Source: Takakia lepidozioides
Lineage: Eukaryota; Streptophyta; Takakiopsida; Takakiales; Takakiaceae
Reading direction: 5' to 3'
Assembly: GCA_030704615.1 (NCBI GenBank)
Contig: CM060731.1
Span: 48,672,001 to 48,732,000 of the forward strand
Length of the DNA: 60,000 nt
Part shown: piece after piece, positions 10,430 through 20,895 of the stretch
How positions within the stretch are numbered: the stretch's first letter is position 1
How the letters are laid out: the number at the start of each line of letters is the position of its first letter
Made by a program: the position numbers and the translations under genes
The notes under the pieces: model-generated
What the model saw: only the letters and a program-made list of their open reading frames with translations
Databases searched by the model: none
Told to the model about the DNA's origin: nothing

Positions 10430-10919
10430 CCCGGATATCATCTCTATGCTCATTACCACTTTCGAACTCACTCACTCATATTATTCCAGTCCGCTTACAT
10501 GTCCGATGGGAATCACAACTTTTGCTAGCCCCCACCCCCGAGACTGCATCTTCGGAGCCACCGGACATGCCACCCAACACGCATGGGCAGGGAGGGGATT
10601 CGCCCACCCCCCTTCAGGCTCCCTCACACATGAGGCCCTCCAATGGGCCCGTATGGCCACACACTCCTCCCCATCAAGCATCACGATCCTTTTACTTACT
10701 CACCAAAAGCTACCCAACAGTCCCCACCCCCTCCTACAATTCCCACCCGACGTAACACTCATCGCCGCTATCGAACCTAACCAACTCCGGTACATCCACA
10801 CCCCACTTCTCCCCAAATACCTCCGTTACAAAGAACCTACCCTTACCCTTCTCCTTCATGTCCAACACACCACGCATTCCACCATACCTCCCACCTGCCT
10901 TACTGGATCAACTCCTTAA
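10430..10919 (+). pseudogene. Unassigned LINE-encoded segment
   Basis: The frame at 10446-10919 reads TFELTHSYYSSPLTCP, SPHPRDCIFGATGH, AWAGRGFAHPPSGSL, ALQWARMATHSSPSSITILL. It looks like a folded domain and not filler: aromatic and glycine positions are spaced like an alpha/beta enzyme. GxGFAHPP resembles the (D/N)PP(Y/F) motif of N6-adenine methyltransferases, with His in place of Asp/Asn. I do not recognise the family with certainty. It lies between the chromodomain-like and RNase H segments. Confidence 0.4.
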
Positions 10920-10939
10920 GCGCATTCACAAGCTAAAAA

Positions 10940-11524
10940 CCACCATCTACCCCCACCATATCACACACCTAGTCCTCACAATTCCACTTGGCTATATTTG
11001 AAGCACTCACCCAACTATCCTCATTCTCCTTTCCACATTGTATCTTCACAGACAACCTCACCTCACTCTTTCTCATCCGCAACCACCACTCTCGCCCATC
11101 CTCTCACCATCACCACTCTAACCGTAATCTCATTACAGCCATCACCAATTTGGCTATCTCCATCAACCAACCTATTCACTTTATCAAAGTACGTGCACAC
11201 ACAGGTATCCAGGGGAACGAGGTTGCCGACCTTCTTGCCCCGGAAGGTGCCGACGAACCCCCTGTTGACCTTACCAGTGATCCCATCCACATAGCACATA
11301 CCTACCCATTCTGGCTAATACACCCCATACCCGACCCCCTTGAACCCCGACCCATACGCAACCTTTTGAAAACCCTCACTCGAGAAGCCAATAAGCAAAC
11401 CTCGGTATGTGCTAGCCACACTAAAATATACATACAAAATTGGACACAATCCGCAGTACTCCATAACAAACTCTCAAACTACTTTTGGCATTCCAAAGCA
11501 ACTACTGACGCCCAAATTAAATAG
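10940..11524 (+). pseudogene. LINE RNase H domain
   Basis: RNase H signatures are AIFEALTQL (catalytic Glu), CIFTDNLTSLFLI (catalytic Asp) and the C-terminal KVRAHTGIQGNEVADLLA, with His and the last Asp. The first Asp motif should lie just upstream in a shifted frame. In LINEs this domain removes the RNA strand during target-primed synthesis. The frame ends at TAG 11522-11524. Confidence 0.85.
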
Positions 11525-11559
11525 ACGCTTAAATTCTGATACGCACAATATATGAGACA

Positions 11560-12250
11560 TCAGCGTAAACACATTTTCTGGCCACGTTTTTTTCGCTCCC
11601 CGCATTGTCCCCTTTGTTCTCATACCCACCAAGAACGTGACACTTGGCCACATCTTAGCCAATGCACACACCCAGTCATCCACGGGCTCCGTATAACCCA
11701 CCATAACCAAGCAGTCTCGCACATCCATAAACTCCTCCTACATCGCGCCGAGACAAGATGGTTCTCGCTAATCAACGCTGGTACCTACCAAGGATGACCC
11801 CCAGACCACACCGTTCCACAGTCGCTTCTCCCATGAACTTGCTCCCACTCCTCCTGCACATGCCCTACCAAACTATGCCCGAACATCTTGCTTGTACATG
11901 GTGTACCCATAAACTCCCCCCCAACCACCGCCCCAACCCCAAACCTTACCATCCACTTTATTGAGTTCACGTACTGCCATGATCAATACCCCGCTGACTC
12001 AACGCTAGACAAACGACTAAGATATGCGCCACTTATCCTTGCGCTTCGACATAAGGGCTGGGTCACTGGTCCTTTGACGGCTATGACGGCTATGACGGCT
12101 GGCACTAGAGGCGGCATTCATAATGCTAGTATCGATGCATTACACACTAACTTTAAACTCCCTATTCTCTCCATTCATAAATGTTTCAAGCAATACACCT
12201 CACAGCCCTCCGCCCCCTCACAGACATTATTACTAACAAATGTAAACTTG
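11560..12250 (+). pseudogene. LINE Cys/His cluster and restriction-like endonuclease
   Basis: CPLCSH ... TWPHLSQC (11606-11667) is the C-x2-C-xn-H-x4-C cluster found next to the endonuclease in R2/Dualen-type elements. In another frame, 11930-12160 encodes TPNLTIHFIEFTYC followed by LDKRLRYAPLILALRHKGW. This fits the restriction-like (PD-(D/E)xK) pattern: PN for PD, E-F-T for the second acidic motif, and K..RY..L...L after it. Such a nuclease nicks the target to start reverse transcription. One or more frameshifts separate it from RNase H. Confidence 0.6.
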
Positions 12251-12269
12251 AATCTAACCCCTCTCTGGC

Positions 12270-12450
12270 TCCCGGGGTACCTAGGGTATCCTAGGTACTT
12301 CATGTACCCACGGTACCTTGCTCCTCTAGGCTCCTATTGTCCTATGGACACATTTTTACAGAGGGCCCACCCCCGAGAGAGGGCAGTAGCCGTGAGGCGA
12401 AGTGGCTCTTAGTTACACCGGCTTTGGCCGGAGTCTTCTCTCTCTCTTAT
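12270..12450 (+). other. LINE 3' region with hairpins
   Basis: After the endonuclease, GTACCTAGG and CCTAGGTAC (about 12277-12300) form a 9-bp stem around a 4-nt loop. A second stem, CCGGCTTTGGCCGG, lies near 12419. Structured 3' UTRs are used by many LINEs for template recognition. No poly(A) is evident; the exact end of the element is uncertain. Confidence 0.45.
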
Positions 12451-12516
12451 GAATTTCTCAAAAGTCATTTTTGTTTTTTTGACATTGAAATAACTATACC
12501 CATTATAACCAAGCAC

Positions 12517-12735
12517 CGGTCAGTAACTCAGTTGGACAGTGCATTGTGCACCCAGGTGAATCCCAGCTCAAATCCGGCTACTTAGTTTGTGTGTGGTATT
12601 ATATCCGTCCAATACAGGCAGTGTCTTGTTCTCAGCATCTTATGGCAAGGTTTTGAAAGAGGTTAAAATTCTCCTCCCACTCCTGATTTGTGAGCAGCAC
12701 TTGCTCCCTTTAAAAACAAACAAAATAGGCCCTGG
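12517..12735 (+). repeat. tRNA-derived SINE
   Basis: The head GTAACTCAGTTGGACAG (A-box-like) and AGCTCAAATCCGG (B-box-like) is followed by a body ending TTGTGAGCAGCACTTGCTCCC and an A-rich tail AAAAACAAACAAAA. The body end matches the SINE at 44358-44600 (TTGTGAGCAGTCGCTCCC). Confidence 0.7.
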
Positions 12736-12839
12736 AAGACCAGTTTTTTTCCGCTTAAGAAAAACCCAAAAGCAACAAAAATTGAATTCAAATATAATTT
12801 GCTATATTAAAGATATTACTTTCAGATAGAGTTTCAAAT

Positions 12840-12985
12840 CTGAATGAATAGTGGTGTCGTGGCCAGGGTCCGGTCCTAGGGATGGTGTCTCATGTATGCT
12901 TCATGGCTTACATATGACAGGGTGTCACTTTTTCCCCTTCCTCTGGTAAGGGACTCACAGGTTTCCTTTAGCCAAAACAAAAAAA
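12840..12985 (+). repeat. SINE body fragment
   Basis: CATGGCTTACATATGACAG, TTTTTCCCCTTCCTC and CAGGTTTCCTTTAGCC, then A-rich DNA, parallel the last 150 bp of the SINE at 44358-44600. No tRNA-like head is attached. Confidence 0.55.
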
Positions 12986-13084
12986 AATAAAAAATGAACA
13001 TCATTACCATACCCGAACAAACAGGTTTCCTTTAGCCAAAACAAAAAAAAATAAAAAATGAACATCATTACCATACCCGAACAA
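12957..13084. repeat. Exact 64-bp tandem duplication
   Basis: Two identical 64-bp units (12957-13020 and 13021-13084) start ACAGGTTTCCTTTAGCC and contain an A9 run and ATGAACATCATTACC. They include the SINE tail, so the duplication followed or accompanied SINE insertion. Perfect identity implies a recent event or an assembly duplication. Confidence 0.95.
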
Positions 13085-13517
13085 ACATTTCAAGATGCAG
13101 GACTCTCTCCCTTACAACAGAGTTCAAAATCTTCATGTAAGGCGTGTGAAGCCGTGACTTTCAAGTTGACCTCATCTATTTACTAGAAGATTCGAAACCC
13201 GCTGCAATCCTACACAAAAATGTAGTTCACTCATTGCCAACTTCTCTTTCAACATCTTTTTTCAAAGGCCTCTTTTCGAGTCTTGACCTGAACATGACTG
13301 GACCATTATAAGTTACATCTCACAGTGGGTGGACATAGCACTGCAACATTAAGTGCAATTTTGCACCATGTCTAAAAACAATACGAACTCAGACCTTGCT
13401 CTACCATACACTGGCCTAATTTTTTTAAGCCACAAAAATATGACTGACAACATCTCTTTAGGTGTTACATCAGTGTCATGGGCACAGGGAAAAGGTCTCT
13501 TTCCCGCTTTCCCTTAC
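13085..13517. other. No clear gene; possible 3' UTR of the PLAT gene
   Basis: On the minus strand this follows the last recognisable PLAT exon. An acceptor-like TGTTGCAG near 13345 is followed by a short frame ending in TAA, a possible last exon, but nothing confirms it. Confidence 0.3.
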
Positions 13518-13639
13518 CCCAAAACTGAGAAATCCAACTGCCACAAATGAAGCTCCATTGTTCGGCTGTGTTCAAGTTCTGAACATCAATGTGCTTCAAA
13601 AACCAGCCTGGAAAACGGCCCCAACCGTCATGCCCTACC
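13518..13639 (-). CDS. Exon: second half of PLAT 13
   Basis: Starts after AATGCAG; the junction gives LRVGHDGWG. The exon continues FPGWFLKHIDVQNLN and EQWSFICGSWISQF, the G-H-D-x-x-G / P-x-W-x-L / F-x-C-x-x-W PLAT signature. The donor is TTTGGG|GTAAGG. It is the last exon I can recognise; a short terminal exon must follow. Confidence 0.82.
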
Positions 13640-14404
13640 CTGCATTCAAGATGTTGTACAAAAAGTGAGTGCTTGTAATACAACTACTGTTTATGTGGTA
13701 GTCTATGACGTAGCATGGATTCCATGGATGTATGTAAAAGAAATTCACCACTAATAAGTACTTGGGAATACAACTAGTCTCTAATTTTTGCTGTGGTAGA
13801 TATACGTATAACTGTTTAAATATTAGTTTGGTAATTACTATACAAAAACCAGGAGACTTACTGTAAAGAGTGGTCTAGCTTGAATTGCTGGGCTCCTTGA
13901 TGCTCTGCGATTAAGTGGAGCCAGTGGAGAGCTTGTGGCACCTATTGGTTGAAGGAAGTCTACCTAGTACCACTGGAAAGATGATGTACTTCAAAGGGAC
14001 TTCTTTAAATTAATAAATTTACCACAAATTGTTATTCCTCCCTCCGCAAGCCAGAATATGGAGACCCTGAAGGACTATTGCTTCTCACAGCCCTAACCGG
14101 GACACCGAGGTAGCCCAACCTCCTCCCAAGGAAGTGAAAGCATCAAGTACCCCCGCATTGGGTGACTGGTTGACCCAGTGCACCCATTTTTATAGCTAGT
14201 TTGGCTGTAATGCGTGAGGGACTTACATAAGAGGGTCTGTAATCTTCCTTTGTCACGAACTCCCTTATTGTCCTAGTTGAGAGCTTGTTTACCCCCACTA
14301 AAATGAGGATGACTTCAATTTACAGTTTATAACTTTGGACACCACGACAATTAGTGTGGGACAACACCTCAGAGTCAGGCAGACTACAAGGATGGAGATC
14401 ATAC

Positions 14405-14603
14405 CTCAATCCTTTGATGGTACCCACATCAAGGGCATTCAGTAGAAATACATCCTTTGAACCTCTAGCAAAATTATCCTTCGACTGTGCAATATTTGAT
14501 GGGCCAGTATTGCCCAAGGCTCCAAACAGAGTGATATAAACATACTCATCTGTGCCCGCAAAAAGCTGCTTGCCAGTCCAAATTGTCAGCTTATACGTCA
14601 CTT
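14405..14603 (-). CDS. Exon: first half of PLAT 13
   Basis: After TTTGCAG the exon reads VTYKLTIWTGKQLFAGTDEY, ITLFGALGNTGP, NFARGSKDVFLL and ends TTGAG|GTATGA. It matches the PLAT first half including the F-x-R-G-S-x-D strand. Together with the exon at 13518-13639 it shows that the PLAT gene resumes on the far side of the LINE cluster. Confidence 0.82.
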
Positions 14604-15239
14604 CTGCAAATTCACATTCCCTTTCTATCAGACAAAGAACTCGGTCTCTGCTTATCCACCAAGTACCCTTGGAGGCAGAAAACAGGCAACCCTCGATGAG
14701 CTTTAGGTAGCAGATGTAGGATGCATTGTGGGAATCTTTGTTTCAGTAAGGAGTTGAGGGGGGGCGGTGGGGGTTGTTCAGCTTAGCCTGCACGTTTATG
14801 AGGTCGGTGCTCTGGAGTGGCTTGCACCTCTTGTGATTGCCAAGCCATTGTTGCCAGGGCAGTGCCCTGTACCAAGTCCTCTCCAAAAGCCTGGCCCGCA
14901 CCGGTTCACAGAAAGGCCACAGTTAGTTTTGCACTCCTGCACTTTTCACATCTACAAGAGCAAGAGATACAAACTTTATGGGGTCCACAGAGGGCCCATG
15001 GGCACTTCATCTTCTGGTGTTGTTTCATGCTTTCCTAGAAGAGGGGTGGAAAAAAGAACTGTTTCAGGAAGCAATCTCTCTGTCAAGGGATGTCATGAGG
15101 GCAACCTTGGGGGTCAACTCCGCAATTAGCTCCTTGTAAACCACCCGACCATCATGTTGCTTGTCCATCCACTGTTCGCACTGGAAGTTCCACTCCTGAC
15201 CACTTTTGTTGTGCATCACTGCCAAAAGGATGGTTTCAG
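14604..15239. other. Intron sequence, nothing recognised
   Basis: Lies between the LINE main copy and the PLAT 13 exon. Short open frames occur on both strands but none resembles a family. A linker exon between PLAT 12 and 13 could be hidden here. Confidence 0.35.
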
Positions 15240-17470
15240 CAATTATCAGCAGTCAACTCAGAGAGAGAATGTACGCATGATGTTTGCACTCAACAGAGAG
15301 AATGTACTCATAAGACGTTGTTTTTCCGTAGCCTTGTGGTCAATGACCCCGAGCCCAGTTTGAGCAGAACACAAAAAGGACAGAAACCACCTTTGTCAGG
15401 GGCTGACGCCGGTAGTTGGAACAGACATTTAATCCGAGTTTTCCAGATATCCTCTAGAAATCCCTTTACACAAGCATCAATCTGCTGTGTGTGATTTGCC
15501 CAATGACTAGGCCCCAAGAGGGCCTGGGCTTTTGGCTCAGCCTCAAGATTTTGAAACTTGGTAAACAGAGGTACAGGCACAAATCCCTTGATGGATTTGA
15601 CGAGGGCATCTCTCTGGTGAGAGTACCCAGGACACTGAATCAGAAAAATGAATATTGTCTTCAGGTTGCCCACACAACAGGCATTTGCAATCCCCCTTTC
15701 CTCTCTGCATCTGTTTGCTGTTCAAAGGTAGGCTTCCCGCCTTGAGTTTGATTTTCAGTCTAGAGCCGAGAGTGGGTAAACCCTTGAGGTCATCCATGAT
15801 GGCCTCCCCCATGTCACAGACTGGAAACAAGTTCAGGGAAGTTTTCTAATTAAGTTATTTTCATCAGACAACTTCCTGGCAACAGACATGGCTTTGGACA
15901 CTACAGCCTCCAAGTCAGATCTATCCAGCAGGGTCAAGACTTGCGGACTTAGATTCACATCCTTGAAAATCTCTTGTACCTCCTGCTTCCAAGATATAGA
16001 GTTGAACTTGGGAGATCTCACGTTGCAGCTGACTCCCCATCTGACCTTGAATTCATCTCGTCAGGAGCTTAAGAGAGGAATGCCAAACTCACCTCGAACA
16101 GCCACATTAACTGTTTTGGAGCATGCTGACATGCACTCCTTAGCACCTCCACTGGAATGGATTCAGGAGACTTAGCCTGGTTGGAGTTATCAACCCACAC
16201 TGCAGATGCGTACTCCAAGGTAGGCCTAATAACACGGCGAAGAATAGTTTTTTTACTGCAGAATTGATCCCTCTGCAGTGGGAAAACGTGAGTGAGGTCC
16301 AAATGCTTTGCACTTGCCAGATTGAACAACTTTTGAATATGTGCATCCCAACTACAATTGGAGGAAAACTCAATGCCTTTGTAGGAAGGGAGGACAGGAA
16401 TCTCTGGGGTTCCCCACTGCCACTTGACATCGCCTCCTCCCTCCCCTCGGTCGTTGAATGCCACCACTGCACATTTTGTGACATTAGCCTCTAGCCCCCA
16501 AAGGTCAAAGTATCTCTTCGCGCAATCAATCAACTCCTAAAGAGTTGGATGGAGTCTCCCCTGTGCCTGCGAAGTCGTCCGCAAACATAAGGGCTGGTAT
16601 GGTGGCATCACCTACCCTTAACCCAAATCCCTCACTTTCCACATCCTCGATGAGTTGATTGATGAAAAAATTGAAGAGCAGAGGCAAAAGGGTACATCCT
16701 TGATCTACACCTTGGTCTATGTCAAAGAAGTTAGACTTCTGTCCATTAGCAGTGACAGCTTTTGGTGTGAGCATACAAGTTATGGACCACTCTCCACATC
16801 TTTCCCTTGATCACAGATGACCAGAGTTGGAGCCATAGATCATCTCTCCACACTCTGTCTTGAGCATTTCTGACATCCAAGAAAAAGACAAAAGTGGGTT
16901 TCCCTTCTTTTTTCCTTCCCTGGATAAATCTGGCTTAGCGTGAAGATATGGTCCACACAGCCCCTGTTTCTCCGAAAGCCAGCTTGGCCTTCATGGAACA
17001 ACCTCGATAAGGTTAAAGAGAAGTACAACGGCATCTATCATGGGGTCGCAACCGTGCTTGACTATGCCATCAGGTCCACCAGCTTTATATCTGTTTAAAT
17101 GCTCAATTGCTTCCACAATCTCGGAAGAACTAATGGGAGCGTTGTAAACCTTTGAAATGTACTCCACTACATCAGGGCTGTCTTAAATCACATAGAACAG
17201 TTTTTTCAACTGTGCCCTTCCATTCTTCAGAAGACCCTCACTGTTAGACCTAGAATTTCTGCCAAGGATACTGTAGTGAGTTTCAAAGGTTTTGACAATG
17301 TCAACCGTTGAAGTCACCACTGCACCCTTAGTAGTCCTCAGCGCTTGTACTTGCTGAGAGAGAGAGAATGTACTCATGCTGTTCCCTGCGAATGTTGGCT
17401 TGCCATAGCCCACTGGCCATTGACTTAGCGGGAAACTAACCCTCCCGGAGTCTTTTATGGGGTTCACACC
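15240..17470 (-). mobile_element. LINE (main copy) with reverse transcriptase
   Basis: RT motifs on the minus strand in order: HLNRYKAGGPDGI (near 17080), EGQAGFRRNRGCVDHIF (17000), FFDIDQGVDQGCTLLPLLF (16720), ALMFADDFAG (16590), then a thumb with LPSYKGIEF and [16 protein letters not shown] (16200), and the C-terminal CLLCGQPEDNIHF (15670). Several frame changes and an absent endonuclease show it is dead and 5'-truncated. It lies in the same orientation as the host gene, in the intron between PLAT 12 and PLAT 13 exons. Catalytic FADD is intact. Confidence 0.88.
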
Positions 17471-17830
17471 CACCAGGGTTTAGAGATCTACTCATAAGAC
17501 TGTGTTTGCCGTAACCTTGTGACCATAGACCCTGCGCACAGTTTGGGTGGAACAAAAGAGACCAGAAACTACCTTTGTGAGGGGCTCACTCCGGTAGTAT
17601 GACTTAACTTGACACCAGGGTTCAGAGAGGAGAGAGAGATGATGTACTCATAAGACTGTTTGCCATGGATTTGTGGCCATAGACCCCGTGCCAGGTTTAG
17701 GCGGAACAGATTGTACTCATAAGATGTTGTTTGCCGTAGCCTTGTGGCCATTGACCCCGCGCCCAGTTTGAGCGGGAACAAAAGGGACAGAACCTACCTC
17801 TGTCAGGGGCTGACGTTGGTAGTGTGACTT
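17360..17830 (-). repeat. Cluster of four LINE 3'-end modules
   Basis: Four modules lie head to tail at about 17360-17470, 17480-17620, 17635-17705 and 17705-17830. Each has GTCAATGGCCACAAGGCTACGGCAAAC-type text ending near TTATGAGTAC and a CT-rich tail. The same module occurs at 15280-15410, 18535-18700, 53715-53805, 54580-54690 and 54730-54815. Confidence 0.8.
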
Positions 17831-18490
17831 ACCATCATATATAGAATTAATCTGGGTTTTCCAGATATCCTCTAGAAATCCCTTCACACAAGCATCAATC
17901 TGCTGTGTGTGATTTGCCCAAGTTGATATAGTTATCTTCGCTAATTCAAGCTTGGACATTAGATATAAATAGGCAAAGCACGGAGGGTACATAGCTTGTT
18001 GTGTTACTAGGCCTCAGGAGGGCCTGGGCTTTTGGCTCAGCTTCGAGACTTTCAAAGTTGTTAAACAGGGTACAGGCACAATTCCCTTGATAGAATTGAA
18101 GAGAGCGTCTCTTTGGTGAGAGAACCCCGGACAGTGTATCAGAAAGTGAATACTGTCTTCAGATTGTCCACACAGCGGGCAATTGCACTCTCCCTTTCCT
18201 CTCTGCTTCTGTTTGCTGTTCAAAGGTAGACTTCCGGCCCTGAGTTTAAATTTCAGTCTAGTGCCGAGAGTGGGTAGACCCTTGTGGTCATCCAAGATGT
18301 CCTCCCCCATGTCACTCACTGGAAACAAGTTCAGGGAAGTTTTCTGCCTAACTTCATTTTCATCAGACAATCTCATGGCAACAGACATGGCTGAGGACAC
18401 TACAGCCTCTAAGTCAGATTTATCCAGCAGGGTCAAGACTTGCGGATCCAGGTCCAGGTCCTTGAGAATCTCTTCTACTCTTTAGGCGGA
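17690..18490 (-). mobile_element. LINE 3' fragment B, C-terminal ORF and tail
   Basis: The clearest copy of this family's C-terminus: [58 protein letters not shown] then CPGFSHQRD. The CPLC...H...C cluster is the terminal zinc motif of many LINEs. A spacer encoding [18 protein letters not shown], then the 3' module, follow at 17690-17830. Confidence 0.8.
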
Positions 18491-18529
18491 ACAGAGAGAA
18501 ATGAAATGAAATGGTGCTTTATAACGAGA

Positions 18530-19020
18530 GAGAGAGAATGTACCCATAAGACATTTGCCGTAGCCTTGTGGCCATTGAGAGAGAGTGTGTGTGTATACTC
18601 ATAAGACGTTGTTTGCCGTAGCCTTGCGGCCATAGACCCCCCGCCAGTTTGGGTGGAACTAAAGGGAACAGAAACTACATTTGTGAGGGGCTCACACTGG
18701 TAGTGTGACTTACTATGGAATAGACAATTGATTCCGGGCTTCCACATATTCTCTAGAAAGCCCTTCACACAATCATCAACCTGATGTGTGATCTATCTGC
18801 CCAGCAATTAGACCCCAACTGGACCATGGCTTTAGGCTCAGCCTCAAGATTTTCAAAGTTGGTGAACAGTGGTCCAGGGACAAAGTTCTTGTGAAGAGAG
18901 TCACTCTCTGGTCAGAGTATCCCCTACAATGTATCAGAAAATGGATATTGTCTTCAGGCTGCCTGCACATTGGGTAATTAGTCTAGTGACAAGGGTAGGT
19001 AGGCCCTGCTTGTTGCAATA
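18530..19020 (-). mobile_element. LINE 3' fragment A
   Basis: The minus strand starts with QGLPTLVTRL, skips to DNIHFLIHC and ends in the recurrent 3' module (CCCCTCACAAATGTAG ... AAGGCTACGGCAAACAAC, CTTATGAGTA). Compared with fragment B, about 80 bp between TRL and the Cys/His motif are deleted. Confidence 0.75.
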
Positions 19021-19129
19021 ACCAAGCACGTCTAAGTCTGACAGTTTAAATAGGGTACTAGGATGATATGAAGGATGTACTTGTGACACCCTATTTGAAA
19101 CTCTTGTCAGGTTGAAGGGCAGCTTGTAC

Positions 19130-19229
19130 CAGTTGCAAAGGACAGATGCCAGCTGGGTTCGAAACCAGTAGAGTCCTGCCATATCCTCAGCTTTCTCAGA
19201 GATCCCAGGTCCTCGCACTCAAAGACAAC
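19130..19229 (-). pseudogene. Exon piece: second half of PLAT 12, frame lost
   Basis: After CTCAGCAG the frame reads VVFECEDLGSLRKLRIWQDS then GFEPSWHL, which joins RGSITE of the previous exon exactly in phase 0. It then runs into a TGA where the beta strand after WHL is expected, so it is broken or ends in an unrecognised splice. LINE-derived sequence begins about 110 bp further on. Confidence 0.6.
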
Positions 19230-19430
19230 CTGCTGAGTGCATGATGTCAATTATTGCATATTTAGTAGATGTGCTTGATGAAACAAGGCAAGTCTTCCTA
19301 GCCCTGGAGACCTCTAAGCTTCACCTCTTTCAAGGACTATGATATTGAACAGTCTAGCCAATCATTTGGCCCATCTTGCAGGGATTTCAGCTAACACTAG
19401 CTGAAAGCTATGTCTTGTGCTAAGACCAAC

Positions 19431-19628
19431 TCAATACAGTTTGGGTGCATGACTGGTAAAACGGCACTTCAGTGATACTACATATGCTTCGATCTGCCCG
19501 GGTGGCAGCTGCCAGCAATTGTTGTCCATCTTCTTGTACTTTCCATCAGTAAAGCATTCCAATTTATATGTTGTGGCCTCCTCAACATCCCGGGTGTATT
19601 GAATTGATTCAAGCATGCTTAGCACCAC
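19431..19628 (-). CDS. Unrecognised minus-strand ORF in PLAT intron
   Basis: A 65-codon frame reads EEATTYKLECFTDGKYKK, NCWQLPPGQIEAYVVSLK and ends in TGA. TTYKLECFTDGK is faintly like a PLAT first strand (compare VTYKLTIWTGK at 14.6 kb), but the rest does not follow the family. It lies within the intron between two PLAT 12 exons. It could be an alternative exon, a fossil, or chance. Confidence 0.25.
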   Translation of the reverse strand: MVLSMLESIQYTRDVEEATTYKLECFTDGKYKKMDNNCWQLPPGQIEAYVVSLKCRFTSHAPKLY

Positions 19629-19987
19629 AGGTCTATGAAGACGAAGGTGCGAAGTTCTTCGTCACTTTTCTAGTTGATTCTGCAAGTTGGTTGGTGCTAG
19701 GCTTTCTTTTCTTAATACTATCTTTTATCCGCGGACGTTATAAAGCACCATTTCATTTCATTTCATTTGTAGTGTTTCAGATGTTTCTGGAATTCAACAT
19801 GCTTTGTGTTTGGATTGCTAATCTTTGCAAAGATCTTGTCAGCTACTGTGCCTCTGAATCCACCTGCCAGCGGGTCATTAAGTCTGGTAGTGTACCCAGT
19901 TTGGGTACCTATTATGTATTTTATGTCGGCACACGGATTCACCTCTATATTTGGCATTGTCACAGGTAGATTTTAACATTGATTCAC

Positions 19988-20225
19988 CTCGGTTATGGAG
20001 CCACGCCTAAAGAGATTGTGGTGGTGGTTGCGCACACGTTGCTCTGGACTGCGATGCAGTTCGCCAAACAGGACGAATGCAACATTGGCACGGGTTCCTG
20101 CTCTCTCGATATTACTGGTGTAAAAACGAGCCCTGTAGTCCACTCGGGGAATTGCCTCTGCGTCAGCCAATCCTGGCAAGAGTTCCACAGTTGTCTCGCC
20201 ATCACCCACATCCTTGTCTAACCAC
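19988..20225 (-). CDS. Exon: end of PLAT 11 and first half of PLAT 12
   Basis: Starts after GTCGACAG with WLDKDVGDGETT, completing the QWLD-type end of PLAT 11, and continues DYRARFYTSNIERAGTRANV, FVLFGELHRS, FRRGSITE before the donor GAG|GTGAAT. Phase 2 in and phase 0 out, both consistent with neighbours. No lesions. Confidence 0.8.
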
Positions 20226-20488
20226 CTGTCGACAAGAAAATGGCTCAGTTGGGATGCCTTAGCAAAAGGAAACAGTACACTCGTGGCAATGCTCCCCCAC
20301 TGATGCTTGTTTCACAATCTAATAATCTTTTTTGACATACAAGAAGCAAAATGCTGGCATTAGTAGGGCATTAGAAGGGCACTCCCTAGGATCTGGGCCA
20401 TAGTGAAGAATGCCTAGCAATTGCCCTCTCTGATAGAATATGCAAGAATTGACCCTTCTCATTGGAAATGCAAATTGGAGCAGAGTAC

Positions 20489-20625
20489 CTGTTGCACGGG
20501 AGGTAAAAGGAGGTGCCTAACTCAATGATTGCAATGTGGACGCCACTCAAATGCCAACCGCTTCCTTGGCTAGCATCAACCAGAGCAATGCGACGAATAC
20601 GGCACAGCTCCCCTACATCTATATC
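20489..20625 (-). CDS. Exon: second half of PLAT 11
   Basis: Between TGTGCAG and CAACAG|GTACTC the exon reads DIDVGELCRIRRIALVDASQ, SGWHLSGVHIAI and SFYLPCN. This is the PLAT C-terminal half. It joins the giant exon (DKFIVE) in phase 0 and the next exon in phase 2. No lesions. Confidence 0.8.
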
Positions 20626-20895
20626 CTGCACATAACGCATCATAGTGATATTGCTTCAACTCTTGCCTTTCACCTCTCTCTACCCAACATCCCCAACATA
20701 ACCCTTTAAAGGCGATATGGTGTCTGTATTTAAAATTGAACTATGACAGATTGGACACTAATGAGTGTCCAATCATTAGGGATTGGCTGAACCGTTTAGC
20801 GCTGACATGTTGGAGGTTCCCATAGAGGAAACACCATACATTAATTCTCTTGCAGAATAATCTGGAGAACATTGAGGCAAAAGACAGTGGCACAC

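Larger units (their letters stand above)
7546..12450 (+). mobile_element. Decayed LINE with C-terminal restriction-like endonuclease
   Basis: A cytosine-rich strand carries pieces of one large ORF in several frames. In order: RT with AAYADDLAI (7610-7640) and thumb motifs to about 8690; a chromodomain-like segment (9810-9950); an unassigned segment (10430-10900); RNase H (10988-11240); a Cys/His cluster (11600-11670); and a PD-(D/E)xK-like nuclease (11930-12160). RT, RNase H and a restriction-like nuclease together fit the Dualen/RandI type known from green algae. The 5' half, where an AP-endonuclease would be, is lost at the hAT insertion. Confidence 0.75.

Noticed and set aside
12517-12585. 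Functional tRNA gene
   Set aside because: A/B-box-like motifs are present but the cloverleaf does not close, and a SINE body with an A-rich tail follows. The same holds for 43509, 44365, 48520, 39410, 52280 and 9400.
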